Shown piece after piece: positions 49,037-60,663 of a stretch of 64,000 bases of DNA; the stretch's first letter is position 1, and every line of letters starts with the position of its first letter. The notes below the pieces were generated by a model that saw only the letters and a list, made by a program, of their open reading frames with translations, did not search any database and was not told the DNA's origin. The translations under genes were made by a program, and so were the position numbers. The DNA is from Paraescarpia echinospica (Eukaryota; Annelida; Polychaeta; Sabellida; Siboglinidae): contig CM034533.1 of assembly GCA_020002185.1 (NCBI GenBank), positions 70,900,979 to 70,964,978 of the forward strand. Reading direction: 5' to 3'.

Positions 49037-50222
49037 CAGACCTGCCTACCCCAAAAACTTCCTGTCAGTAATCCATCTTCCCATTTACACTGATTTTCAG
49101 GAACATAGGCTTGCCGACAGTAATAGTTCAGAACCGTGTCAGATATTGTCACGAAAAGAACACCACTGTCAGCAATACTTGAATACTGTGACTATGACGA
49201 TAGTTGCACCCAAAACATAATTGTCTCTAATAAACTATGAGGTGTTTTGAAGCGTTCAGTTAACAAGGTAAGGTAGGTGTTCTTAACCAGCACTGATGGA
49301 AATCAAACGTGAAGAAGCTTAACTGTAATGTAAATGAGTCTATACACATTGTAATTCTGATTTTAAATAAATTTCAAAAACAGCATGCTGACTACAAAAA
49401 CTTGACAAATTATAACAATGCATCACGTCATTGTCTATTTGTGGTGTCATTAGAATTAATATTAGTAGCCGGTATACCTAGGGCCAGGCTATAGACTATA
49501 CAGTATAGTAGCTTGACTAGATCAAAGAAAAAGTCATGCCGGGGTACGGCAAAACCATTACGTTACGCTAGTCATCGACATCATCTAGACTAGTCTACTC
49601 AACTCTATTATATAAGCCTATCCCTGTATTATAGGCTGTGAATGATAGCCTAAACTCAATAAATACACTAACTTAGTCTTAGTACAGTAAGTTGGCCTAA
49701 CACTACAAGTACAACACCCACTACTCTGTCACTAGTACTAGTCTAACGATGTAGTCAGTACCTGCAATTATCCCGGCCACCAGTGACCAAATGAAATAGG
49801 AAAATAAATTTCGCGTATCCGGCAGTATGTAAAGCCGACTCCCTTCTTTAAACTTGACAATACGGGCCATGTCTGCCTGCTTGCTGTTATAAACATTTGC
49901 AGTACACGTTTCTTCTTGGCTGGTAGTGGTGCTGTTTCGATCCCCGGCATCATTTCGTGCCGCGTGAGTCGTGACATTGTCGTAACGCTGTTTCCTATTG
50001 GTCAGATTACGACCAGAAGCAGCGAATAAAAAAACATGTCACAACAAGCAGCGTATATATGCCTGTTGAATAAAGTAAGCCAAATTTGAGGAGTACGGAA
50101 GTGATTGACGCTCATTGTGACAACGAAAGAATCTGTAATATTTTCATCCCGCGCCGTAATACCGTAATTTGAGGTGTATTTCCGGAATTATTCCGGACAA
50201 TCCGGAATGGTAGGCAGGTCTG
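49037..50222. mobile_element. Non-autonomous DNA transposon, copy 2
   Basis: The ends are CAGACCTGCCTACC and GGTAGGCAGGTCTG (14-bp perfect inverted termini). It matches 22882-24119 in the same orientation but lacks the nested MITE and has its own internal insertion (about 49350-49860). The repeat GTCAGTACCTGCAATTATCC at about 48993 and about 49753 shows further rearrangement. Confidence 0.75.
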
Positions 50223-50485
50223 CCCCCTGGATCCGCCTATGGAGGATGGGGGGAAGGGTACCTTACATTTTTTTTCAAAACGTCATGATTACAAATCAAA
50301 CGAGCTAGTTCCGTGCAATCGGAGCTCTTGCCTCAGCGGGAAAGGGGTCAATGGTGGAAGAATGAACATAAAAAGAGACGGGTGAACCTCGGTGCCTGGG
50401 AGAAGATACTTCTAAAGAGCGCCATTAAAAACCTAACGTATTAACATAATATTATTTATATGTCAATGTAATAAAATCACATTAC

Positions 50486-50719
50486 CTTTAGGACAAAAGT
50501 AACGCTCAATATATATGACATTTCCAGTGAAAGTCCGATGAATCCATGGATCGTCCATCACAAACATACGACACGTCTTCGTAGAAATATAATATAGAAC
50601 AGACACACAATTGGTGTTGGTCAAGCAATCTCTCATGCAGAGAGCCATGCCGGTAGTTCCCATCAGAATGCCCCCTGGTCGGTCGACATTGTATATCCTC
50701 TTCACGGAATCGGTGCACA
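50486..50719 (-). CDS. Polycystin-1-like, exon 2: first PAN/apple-like domain
   Basis: Acceptor TTGTTGTTTCAG, donor GTAATG. It encodes VCTDSVKRIYNVD, ALCMRDCLTNTNCVSVLYY, STKTCRMF and RYFCPK. The cysteine order matches exon 3 (outer C, C...C.....C, C, outer C), so the two are homologous PAN-like modules in tandem. Both introns are phase 1. Confidence 0.82.
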
Positions 50720-51315
50720 CTGAAACAACAATTTTAATTAACACCTGACGCAGTTCCGGCTAATACCGATGGTGGTGTCTGCCGAGACTAGTGTATGACA
50801 ATTGCATACAAGTACCGGTTTGTGTTTTACTGCTAAAAATATATATTATTTATACATATATAGTAAATGTGAATGCAATTCCAGTTTTAATACTTTAGAG
50901 AATATATCTAGAATATGTTTAGGTTTCTTGCATTTAAATTACGGTATTTGAAACATACTTTTTGAAATCATCATGGCCCATTTCAGCCAACATAATATTA
51001 TGCCGTACCTTGATACAATTGTGTACTAAAAAAAAATGCCTGTCACCTGACTTGGTAGTTGACAGTCGTGATAGTAATATTTACCAAAATTTATGTAAGA
51101 AAACACACAGCATCGTTACATCAACACCATAACACGCTCGCATGTATCGTTTGTTCAAAATGGCCAAGGTCGGAGAGAATATGAAGTTCACGTCCATCGA
51201 TAGGACCTGGTCGTGATAATATAGAATTGTCAAATAATATTTGTATTGCTATGCTATTGGCATGAGGGTAGACATAAGCGTTATTATGTCAGCGGTTCCT
51301 GCGATTGTTAGGTTA

Positions 51316-52041
51316 TGTTTTATCAGTAGATAAGCGAGCGAAAAATGAACAACTCGGAACACGTCCAAACATGAAATTCTACGGGTCACTAGCACCCTCA
51401 TGGCTCATCCTGTCCAAACGGTTTTGGTATCATTTGAAAGGATGCACTTTTTGTTATTCTAGCGTCATTTATATTTCCCGTTAACCGTTCAATTTTCGGT
51501 GTTCTGTTCGGTTCCGAACGATGTTGGCGGTTCAGACATGCGCAATTCACCATTTCTTGATTTCATGTTATAAGCTCCACCCATTTTAAGCCGCAACGAA
51601 ATTGATGTACTTTGATCGCAGCATGACGGCGTGACGTTAGTACGCCAACCAACGGGTAAAAATTCGTTGCGTTGCTTGTTTGATATACGTGATTGTGACG
51701 TCACGTCTACTTCGCGTATGTCATTTTAGCTGCCGTTTGAAAGTGGGTGGAGCTTATACCATGAAATCAGATTGTGGTGCCTCAATCGGTAGATTGGTGA
51801 ACTGTGTCGACGAAACAACATCGTTCGCAGCGTCCAAGACACCGGAATGTCCGTTTATAGTTTATTTCAGGAATGACTATCAGGAAACCATTTATATATA
51901 TTTGCAGAAATCGTTAAGTTTTCAAACGATATCAAGATTGTTTGGATAGGACGAACGGTAATGGTACAAGCAATCGTTCAAAAAAGCATTTTTGAGACGT
52001 GTTTTCAGTTGTTCATTTTTCGCTCGCTTATCTATTTTTGA
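51316..52041. mobile_element. Foldback-type element with long inverted arms
   Basis: TAGATAAGCGAGCGAAAAAT at about 51322 is repeated in inverted form ending at about 52034. Similarity continues inward over about 250-300 bp (GAACGATGTTG, TCATG.TATAAGCTCCACCCA). No coding capacity. It lies in intron 1. Confidence 0.75.
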
Positions 52042-52349
52042 TGTTATGTAATATATGCATATTACGTTCCGAACACCTGATTTACCCCCTTAAAAGGTGA
52101 TAATCTTTATATATGTGGGATATTTTGAAAGGTCGTACGTCCTATTGTAGGAGGCATAGATGAATCCCTGAAAATTTGTTGGTCGAGGTTCAAGCCGTCT
52201 AAGAGAAAAAACGTTACTTTACCCGCATACACACGCTAGCTCGATTATAAGTAGATGAGATATGACATATCCCCAAACAAAGAACGTTATAATCATCAAA
52301 AGGATGTGGTTCCCGCCATCACGGGGCAAAGCAGAATTAACCGGGCAAC

Positions 52350-52644
52350 CACCGATTTCTGGATCCGCCCCTTCCCTCATCTTCCGATATCTTGTTCGAC
52401 TGTAGCAATTTGCTGAGTGAGACTCCGCAAAATGTACAACGGACACCTCGAAACTGTCCAACAGCATCCTTCCCAACAGCAGCGTTGTGCTGAAACTGAG
52501 GATGCTTTGAGAAATCTGCAATAGCAGGTGTAAAAACGCACCCAATCAGCCTGCCTTAGTGGTTGATTTCACAGTGAACTAAATCGCATCTGAACTACAT
52601 GTGTGGTACAACGTTGGTATTTTGCAGTGTAGTACTAACGTATC
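52350..52644. repeat. Inverted repeat block C, right arm
   Basis: It is the reverse complement of 48120-48500. It ends with an exon 3-like acceptor TATTTTGCAG followed by TGTAGTACTAACGTATCA (52628-52644), after which the LINE begins. Confidence 0.85.
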
Positions 52645-55283
52645 ACTGGTGAAGTAATACTAGCCGGAGATTATAATATTGATCTGCTGAAAATAAAAGA
52701 AAAAAACAAAATATGTGAATATTTTGATACAATCACAGCACATGGTTTCTTTCCTAAAATTACTTTACCAACACGTTTTTCAAATACTAACTGTACGCTT
52801 ATTGATAATTTTCTATGCAAACTCTCAAAAGGTCTTTTTAAATCAACAGCCGGTATACTGACAGCCTTGAACATTAAAAAATATAATTGATGCGTTCAAA
52901 TATTTATAATAAACTAAATAAGGATAGAGATACTAATTCCAACGACAATTACAACCTCCTTGATGAAACTATTACTACTGCTATGGATAAATTCGTACCT
53001 ACTAGTCATTAAATATAATAAACACAAACACAAAAAGTCATGTTGGATTACACAAGGTATAATTAGATCAACAAAATTTAGAGATAAATTGTATTCAAAA
53101 CTTAAGCATACTCATATAGATACAGCAGAATATGTTTCGCTCAATACAAATTTTCATACATGTAATACAATTCTTAAAAGAAATATTAGATCAGCCAAAC
53201 AAGCATATTATCAATCCAGTTTTGAAAGAAATAAGCATGATATTAAAAAACGTGGTCTATGATTAAAGAAATTATTAAAAAAGACAAGGAAAGAAACATT
53301 TCCTGATTTCTTTAAAATTGATGGTGAAACAGTAATTGACAAGACTATTATTGCAAATAAATGTAATTCATTTTTCGTCAATATTGGTTCTACACTTGCA
53401 TCGCAAATAGCCAATACTGGAGATAACTCTTACAAAGACTATTTAACAGAGATACGTATACAGACTTTCAACTTTAAGCCAATAGACAAAAGTACAACGA
53501 TTAACATAATTGATAGCTTACATCCAAAATCTAGCTGTGGTAAAGATGGTCTATCAACCAAATTACTAAAGCTACTTAAGAATGAAATAAGTGAAGCATT
53601 CACTCTAATCATTAACCAATCAATAGCAACTGGCATATTTCCAGATAAATTAATAATTGCTAAAGTTATTCCACTTTTTAAAAATGGTGATGAGACAATC
53701 TTTAATAATTATCGTCCAATTTCTACCTTACCAGCTATTTCCAAGATATTTGAAAGATTTATGTTTAATCAAATACACGAACATTTTAATTCCAATAACT
53801 TATACTATGAGAATCAATACGGGTTTAGGGAAAACCATTCCACTTGCCACTCTAGAAATAATAGACAGAGTTGTCCAACAACTTGACCAATCTGCAACTC
53901 CAATAAACATATACCTAGACCTTTATAAAGCCTTTGACACAATTGGTCATAACATATTATTACAAAAAACTAAATTATTATGGAATAAATGGTGCAGCAC
54001 TAGATCTATATAAAAACTATTTACACAATCGTAAGCAATATGTTGAAATTGACGATTACAAGTCGGAAGAAGCTGCCGTAAACACCGGTGTCCCACCAGG
54101 GTCTATTTTAGGACCCCTTCTATTTAATGTATATATATTAATGACATAATATTTTCAAGTGATCATTTTAAATTCATAATGTATGCAGACGACACCACTC
54201 TTTTTAGTACATTGAATAAATTCCCATCTCCGGATGGCCAAGTCCAAAATCAAAACATAAATAGAATTAGAAAATATGCAGGTGGCTAAAGGCAAACAAG
54301 CTTTCTCTTAACATTAAAAAAACAAAATTCATGGTATTTCACATACCCCAAAAGGAAATCGAACTTCCAAAAATAGAAACAGATGTAACAAATATTGAAG
54401 GTGTATGATTTTAATTTTTTAGGTATCACCATAAAGCAAAACCTAAATTGGGACAGCCATATAAACAAAACAGCGAATAAAATCAATAAAATAATTTGAA
54501 TTTTAAATAAACTTAAACATGTATTACCTAAGAATATATTATCTATAATGTATAATTCGCTCATTCTTCCCAAGATTAATTATGGCATATTGGAGTGGGG
54601 TCATCAAGCCCATCGCATTTTTAAGCTTCAAAAGAAAGCAGTGCGAATAGTTACTTCACGTAAATACAATTCTCTCACAGATCCCATCTTCAAAGAATGT
54701 AAATTTCTTAAGCTGGATGACATCTATAGACTCCAACAGCTCAAATTTTATTACAAATTGATCAACAAGCTTATACCAGAATACTTCAGTCGTATTCCAT
54801 ACACATATAACTTTGCAATTCACCACAACACACGTGGTAAAAACATTTTTTATTCCCAGAGTTAACCATCAATATGCAAAACAGTACATCAGACACAACA
54901 TTATACAAAACTGTTAACAATACTCCAAATATCAGTCTTGATAAAAAAAATGTCTACTCATAGTTTATATGGTTTTTCCACTTATACAAAAAATTACTTT
55001 ATCAAGAATTATGAATCATGTTGTCATATTTCTAACTGTTACATCTGTCATTCTCAAACTAGACATGGCTTTGCATTTGTTTAAACTAATTTGTGTATAT
55101 ACTATGCATGCATATATAGTTGATCACGTGATAATCACATAATTATGTTACATCAGTAGGGTGGCTCCCATGATAGCTGCATATAATCGTCTTAAAGGGA
55201 GCCTCTCTGACCTTACAATGAATATTATATTGTTCTTTATGTTCTTATGATGGTCAAAATAAATACTGTCTGTCTGTCTGTCA
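52645..55283 (+). mobile_element. Jockey/CR1-superfamily LINE, 5'-truncated, frameshifted
   Basis: It starts inside the endonuclease (ILAGDYNIDLLK), then the linker (SCWITQGIIRSTKFRDKLY), RT (SSCGKDGLSTKLLKLL; AKVIPLFKNGDETIFNNYRP; ENQYGFRENHST; YLDLYKAFDTIGH; NTGVPPGSILGPLLFNVYI; MYADDTTLF at about 54180) and the C-terminal part (NYGILEWGHQAHRI, LQKKAVRIVTS). Several frameshifts break it. The 3' end is a (TGTC)n tail at about 55265-55283. It is 2.6 kb and interrupts the inverted PAN copy. Confidence 0.92.
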
Positions 55284-55491
55284 TATCAAGGAAATCTGAT
55301 GAATGCTGACGGTGTGTTTGTTGCGGAGGGCATCTCGAACGATGCGTGTGAGGAAATGTGCATGCAGGATTTGATGTGTAGAGGGTTTGGCCATGCTACC
55401 ACAGCGCAACACTGCTACCTAGACGTGGACACACAAAGGCTTATACCCCATGCAGGCATGCGCTACTACAAAGTGAAAAAATGCGCAAGAG
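55284..55491 (+). pseudogene. Inverted duplicate of PAN exon 3, antisense to the host gene
   Basis: It reads MNADGVFVAEG...KKCARG with four differences from exon 3 over 65 residues. The frame and the donor (AGAG/GTAAAT) are intact, but the acceptor and first codons are separated from it by the LINE (remnant at 52618-52644). It lies in intron 1 in the opposite orientation, so the gene cannot use it. Confidence 0.9.
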
Positions 55492-56313
55492 GTAAATTAA
55501 CAGCTAGGCCAATTATTTGTTTTTAATTTATTTGTCCGTCACCAGTTTTGATATAAGTTAACACAGTAAATATCGTATGTTGTCATTGTAAATCACAGCT
55601 GACAGTAACATAGATACAAGGCCTAATGTTGAAGGATTCGTCATTCCAAACGTTACCATAATATATCATACTATGCAAGATAAATTGATTGTACATGTAT
55701 TTGGTAATGAATGTTGAATGTACATGACAGATCTACTCGCACGTAGCTAGTCGTTGTGCCAGACAACATATGTCATTCTCAAATGGCCATCGCGAATAGT
55801 TTAGATGGCGGCAATTCCGGAACTCAGAGTGACATTTGGAGTAGACAGGCCCGTTCGATGTGGATATTTATTTCAACAACAACAATTACAATGCACAAAA
55901 TGCCAAATATTGTGTCACTTATAACAGCACTTGCGCAAATTACAATATATATATAATTACAATCAGAAACATATTACAGTATGCAACATGCGTGATTACA
56001 ACATACAATTTATATTTTTTAAAGAATGAAATATCTATCACCAAAACCACTTGTGTTAAAGAATACAAATTTGTGAAGTCCAATATAGACAATACATTTT
56101 AGTAGGTAAGCAAAGTATTAGCAGTGTACTTTTTTTTTAAATGATGAACGTTTCTAGAACATATTATAGAATTGTGTAGAGAATTACATAGCACTACACC
56201 TTTAAACGAAAGACACATTCTCTTTAAACTGGGGTGAGAAAAATGTTGTTTAAAATGTTAGGTTTCGTCTAGTTGCAGTCAGGATTGTACAAAGTAAAAA
56301 ACTTGTGTATATT
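55285..56313. repeat. Inverted repeat block B, right arm
   Basis: It is the reverse complement of 47080-48107, ending at CTTGTGTATATTCA. The LINE on its far side begins at about 56320. Confidence 0.93.
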
Positions 56314-56319
56314 CACTCG

Positions 56320-57585
56320 TAGCAAATAGTTATTTTCCTTGTACATAATAACTGCAGTTCGTAATTCAACAATATCTGATACTTTCAAGATACTTAAATC
56401 AGAGAATAGAGAAGAAGTGTGACTCAACCTCTTAGCTCTTCAAATTATACGCACCACTTTCTTTTGTAACAATACTAAACAATTTAGGGTAGTAGCATAT
56501 GTATTGCCCCATACTTCAATGCAAAACATAATGTATGTGAGAAAGAAAGAATGGTATAAAATAAGCATTCCACGTTTGTCAATGACAAAGCTGGTTCTAT
56601 ACATTATGGCAGAACTCTTTAACAGTTTAGATTTTATCATAGAAATGTGTTTTTTCCATGTTAATTTATTATCTATCAAAACTCCAAAACAAATTGCGAA
56701 TATTTATTTCTTCCGTACTTATATGTATAGAAACATGTGTCTTTATAATATGATTACCAAATAACATATAATTTGTCTTTGATATATTGAGAGACCCTTT
56801 TTCCTGCAAACCTTACACGTAACTTTTCCAATTCAATATTGGTTAACCTGACAAGTTCACCTATATCACTATTACTGTAGAACATGTTTGTATCATCAGC
56901 AAATAAGATGAACTTAAAGATGTTTGAAACATTATAAATATCGTTTATGTACAAATTAAAAAACCTTGGACCTAAAACAGATTATTGTGGGACACCACAA
57001 GATATTTTGAGTATTTCTGAGTCACAATTATTGTAGTGAACAAATTGACTTTTGTTTTTCAAGTAACTCATATTCCGTTTACGTGCAACACCACGAATAC
57101 CATACAAATATAACTGTCTTGCCAATATATCATGGTTAATGATAATGCTTTCTTAAGGTCAACAAATATTATCAAGATAATTAGTAGTTTCTTCAACCAA
57201 TTCTATTAAGGCATGTGACGTTGACCTGCTTGGTCTAAATCCATATTGACTAAGACTGAGTATATTATATTTACTTAGAAAACTATCTAACCAGTCACTG
57301 TATAATATCTCCAGTATTTTGGAGAACTGGAACAACAAAGAAATACGTCTGTAATTTGGAATGACTTTAGCTGTTTTCATGTGATTATGAAATATTCCAG
57401 TGATAAAAGAAACATTGCATATGTGCTTCAACGGTTTTACAATATGAGCAATAATATTCTTAATCATGCTCATGTTTAAATTATTACAATTTGTTGACAT
57501 TTTGGCTTAGTTCTAATGTCTTGGTCAACAACAGGACTTAGAAATATACTTTTATCACGTTCTTTTCCCAAATAATCAAGGCCTG
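56320..57585 (-). mobile_element. LINE remnant (RT)
   Basis: On the minus strand: AKVIPNYRRISLLFQFSKIL, LSQYGFRPSRSTSHALIEL, a deleted block, FILFADDTNMFYS with the catalytic ADD, MIDNKLTWKKHISMIKSKL and FCIEVWGNTYATTL, LQKKVVRII. This is a CR1/Jockey-like RT, different in sequence from the 52.6-kb element. The usual K.GN segment before NYR is missing. Confidence 0.88.
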
Positions 57586-57587
57586 CC

Positions 57588-59262
57588 TCCAGCAACTCGA
57601 TAAACCTGCTGTATTTTCTAATCCTCTAAAGGGTGGGATTTTCAACCATGCTCTATCCAATGAACCCAGCTAAAATATCATATATTCACGAGAACATGCT
57701 TTTTAACCAACATTTCACCTTGTCCGTTGTAAAATATGTAGGAAAATGGCGGTTAAAGGTTCAATTATCAATTGCTTTAGTCATGCAAAGTCAGCATGAT
57801 GTATAATCATATAAACTAACCGCTTTAATTCAAAAGCGATTGCACCAATCCCAGGCTGAGTGCGTGCTATGCGTCATCTTGTGTGAATGTGTTTGAGCAC
57901 GATTGACCGCTGCAGGATGCACAGATGGCAATGCAAAATAGCCCCACCTTCTTACATCCGCATCTTACATATTGGTATTTGCATCCACACATCAAGCGGA
58001 CGAACGTGCTTGGGGTTAGGGGTCTCTCGCCTGCTATAGGACCCGTTTGTTCATCCTCTTGCAATAATCAGCCCTGTAGAACCAAGACAAAACCATGTAA
58101 CCAAATACACCTTTGGCTGCCCTAGTACAACCAAAATTTGTTTTTATTAATATTGTAGAGATGAATGTAAGGTTCGAATTGTATACGATCTTGGGCGGCA
58201 CGCAGGATTAATCGCCTGACCAATAACTGCACACTTTCTCTTTACCGGCATGCTGTCAGTGTTCTGCGAGGTGCTGACATCCTGGGTGAACCTCTGACGG
58301 ACAGCTGGAGGAGCAGGTATAATAAGAAACTCACTCATGAGTGGTTATATCTGGGAAGACCCTCATCACGATACAGACAAGCATGGCTGCCATATTGGTT
58401 AGCTCGCCCTCCAAGTGTCCGTTCAAGACCACACTTGGCACACCATTGAGGCAAGTTATAACTATGTCAGATATGGCCTCAAGCTTTGTTTCAATTAAGC
58501 ACGACAGTAACCTGGCTTACCATCCAATAGTTCGTTCATCATCATTTCTAGTTCAGACATGGAATACTGATTGTACAGGTTTTTTTGTAAACGCTGCATA
58601 CTTCACTTCATGTGATTCACCGCCACTGCGCCCAGCAATACCTCGAAGGTGTCGACCATGTAAAAATTGCTCGGCAATCATTGTGACATCTTGCGTGCTC
58701 TGCGACAAGGTCATTCACCCCTTCCAGCCTACATAGCACAATGAGGGCTAATTCATCATTCCTATGTCTGACCCCCTCCTTCAGTCTCTCAGTAATAATA
58801 ATAAGGCAACTTCTTTTGTGTCAAAATCCTCGGAAACCAAGCCCAGGGTCTCTGTGTGTGAGACTGATCGGCTCCTATTGTCTTTTCAACCTCGGGTTAG
58901 CACTCGCGGACCAAACATAACATTTTCGACAAGAAAGTTGGATAGAGGCAGGTAACCCGACGTGATAAAAACGACCACCGCCAAACTTCCCGACTAATCT
59001 GGTTTAGTTCTTCAAAAGCCTTCTGTGTAAGTTTAGATGACTCGGCGCTTGGGGGCATATTCTCCATAATTAATATATTATATACATTTAGTGACACTAG
59101 ACACTCTTATACCTGACAACTTTGTTGAAATCCGGGATATTCATCAGCGGTTCAGCAAGCTTCCCACCCATATTGCGCTGTCTCGTCGCGTTGTCTCGGA
59201 TCTTGACATCGGAAGACCGGGAGGGGTGCTGGTGGAGATTTCCCCCCCGGAACGTCAGCGGT
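57588..59262 (-). pseudogene. Decayed copy of the unclassified repetitive ORF family (right copy)
   Basis: Minus-strand frames give SKLTQKAFEELNQISREV, AVRQRFTQDVSTSQNTDSMP with KRKCAVIGQAI, and CGCKKVGLFC...SGQSCSN. It is the inverted counterpart of 39875-42163 with deletions, and both copies end in a shared GAGCATGGTTGAAAATCCCA-type block. Confidence 0.6.
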
Positions 59263-59903
59263 TCAGCATATATTGCTACCTTATGTCACTTGGGCATTTA
59301 ATGTTATACAATAAATTATATTATACTTTTACAAAAAAACCGGTCGTCAGGTCCGGCCTGCGGGATAATAGACCTATGGTACACGGATATAGGCCTAATT
59401 GTTGTCTTTTGCGCCATGTTAAATTTAAAATTGTTATCTTAAAATTGCATGTTATATTAAGAAATGTTTCTATGTAGTCATAGACAATGGAGTTGAGGAA
59501 AGTGATATATAACATGTTAGTGTGTGGGACATATTGACTTATGCTTAAAAGATGTGTGATCTCAGAATGCAACTTTGAAGCGTATTAACTAGACAAATTA
59601 ACATCCACAGACTACAGGAGTACAGCCTACTACACTACAGGTGTCGGAACCGGGGGGGGGTTGGTATTTAGACTGTTTGTGTAGCTAAACCCCCATATTT
59701 TTATGAGGGCCTGGATATATGTTTATTCCACCAATGTTTTGGCTGTGTGACTTTTGGTAAGCCTCAACAGGACGTAGTTGGAGGATTGTTGTGAGCCTCC
59801 ACCCCTCCGGCATTCATCACGCTCCTACCTCGGCTCAGCTTATACTTTTTATAGCCAGCCTATGATATGAATTGCGCAACCTTACAGTTGTTACATACAT
59901 CAC
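59263..59903. other. Intron 1, nothing recognised
   Basis: AT-rich, with a G homopolymer near 59652. No gene seen. Confidence 0.4.
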
Positions 59904-59982
59904 CTGCTGAAACAAACAGCACCCGTATATAAAAGTTGTACAACAACAGTGTAACGCAGCAAGCAGTAAGCAACATCTTCAT
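59904..59982 (-). CDS. Polycystin-1-like, exon 1: signal peptide
   Basis: An ATG at 59980-59982 with A at -3 opens 26 codons: MKMLLTACCVTLLLYNFYIR and VLFVSA. The hydrophobic core and short polar start fit a signal peptide. The donor GCAG/GTGATG leaves one base, matching the phase 1 acceptor of exon 2. Support is phase, donor quality and peptide type; the 9.2-kb intron makes a wrong link possible. Confidence 0.6.
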
Positions 59983-60109
59983 ACTAAACAACGTCAAAGC
60001 CCGTCCAGCAACATTTCCCGCATTCTTCTCCGCTTTTTTGCTTGGCGCCTTGTGTGCCTCCGTGATGTACGCCGCTGTATATTTCAAGCATCTGCAAGTG
60101 AGATCAATC

Positions 60110-60490
60110 TAATTAACAAAAACCAACGATGGCAAACCAATGATAACCATTATCGAATCAATGTTGTTTTTTCTAATGGTAAGCCATCTCATTGGCATTT
60201 ATATCGGCATTGGCCATTGGCCATTCTCTGGCCCAATCATCGGGCGAGTACATTGGCATTATACCTGACGCGAGGCTCATATCATCATTGGGCCAATCAA
60301 AAAAGCCAATCATGGACTAATGTTGTTTTTTTCAATGGCAAACCAATGACAACCATTGATGGGCTAATGTTTTTTTTTCAAAGGCAAACCAATAACAACC
60401 ATTGTTGGACCAATAGCGTCTTTCAATGGTAAACCAACAATGGCAAACCAATGTCAAACCATCGTGTGTTTATGATGGCAAACTAATGAC
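60110..60490. repeat. Degenerate CCAATG/CATTGG-rich repeat
   Basis: Blocks like TGGCAAACCAATGACAACCA, each followed by TAATGTTTTTTTT, recur about five times with poor conservation. The 5' part (60180-60300) has many CCAATC/CATTGG motifs. Confidence 0.75.
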
Positions 60491-60495
60491 AATGT

Positions 60496-60529
60496 TGTTT
60501 AACAATGCGGGGCCCCGCATTGTTAAACA
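60496..60529. repeat. Perfect 34-bp palindrome
   Basis: TGTTTAACAATGCGGGG is followed immediately by its exact reverse complement, with GGGGCCCC at the centre and no spacer. Confidence 0.98.
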
Positions 60530-60663
60530 GCAATACATAACCGGTGGAGACCCTGGAGTGCCCGAGTGGAGACTATCGTAGCTATTAATGACTGGTTCGA
60601 TGACGTTGTAGAGCTATCTGAGAAGCTATCCGAGGATCTGAATGAATCACCAGACACAATCAT

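Larger units (their letters stand above)
9153..59982 (-). other. Polycystin-1-like gene with PAN, FReD, EGF and REJ ectodomain (gene span)
   Basis: I joined 22 exons from splice consensus and phase. They encode about 2,250 residues: signal peptide, PAN x2, FReD, EGF, Thr/Ser stalk, REJ, GAIN/GPS, TM1, PLAT, TM2-TM11. The last exon ends in a stop at 9153, and the first coding exon (59904-59982) has an ATG followed by a hydrophobic stretch. Junctions with both ends defined keep phase, except exon 18 to 19. Exon 11 lacks a convincing donor, so an exon may be missing between 26848 and 31519. Members of this family are sensory or gamete receptors and channel subunits that cleave themselves at the GPS. 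The specific ortholog cannot be named. Confidence 0.85.

Noticed and set aside
55284..55491. A separate plus-strand gene with a PAN domain
   Set aside because: It is a copy of exon 3 with its intron flanks, cut from its acceptor by a LINE, and no other plus-strand exons accompany it.
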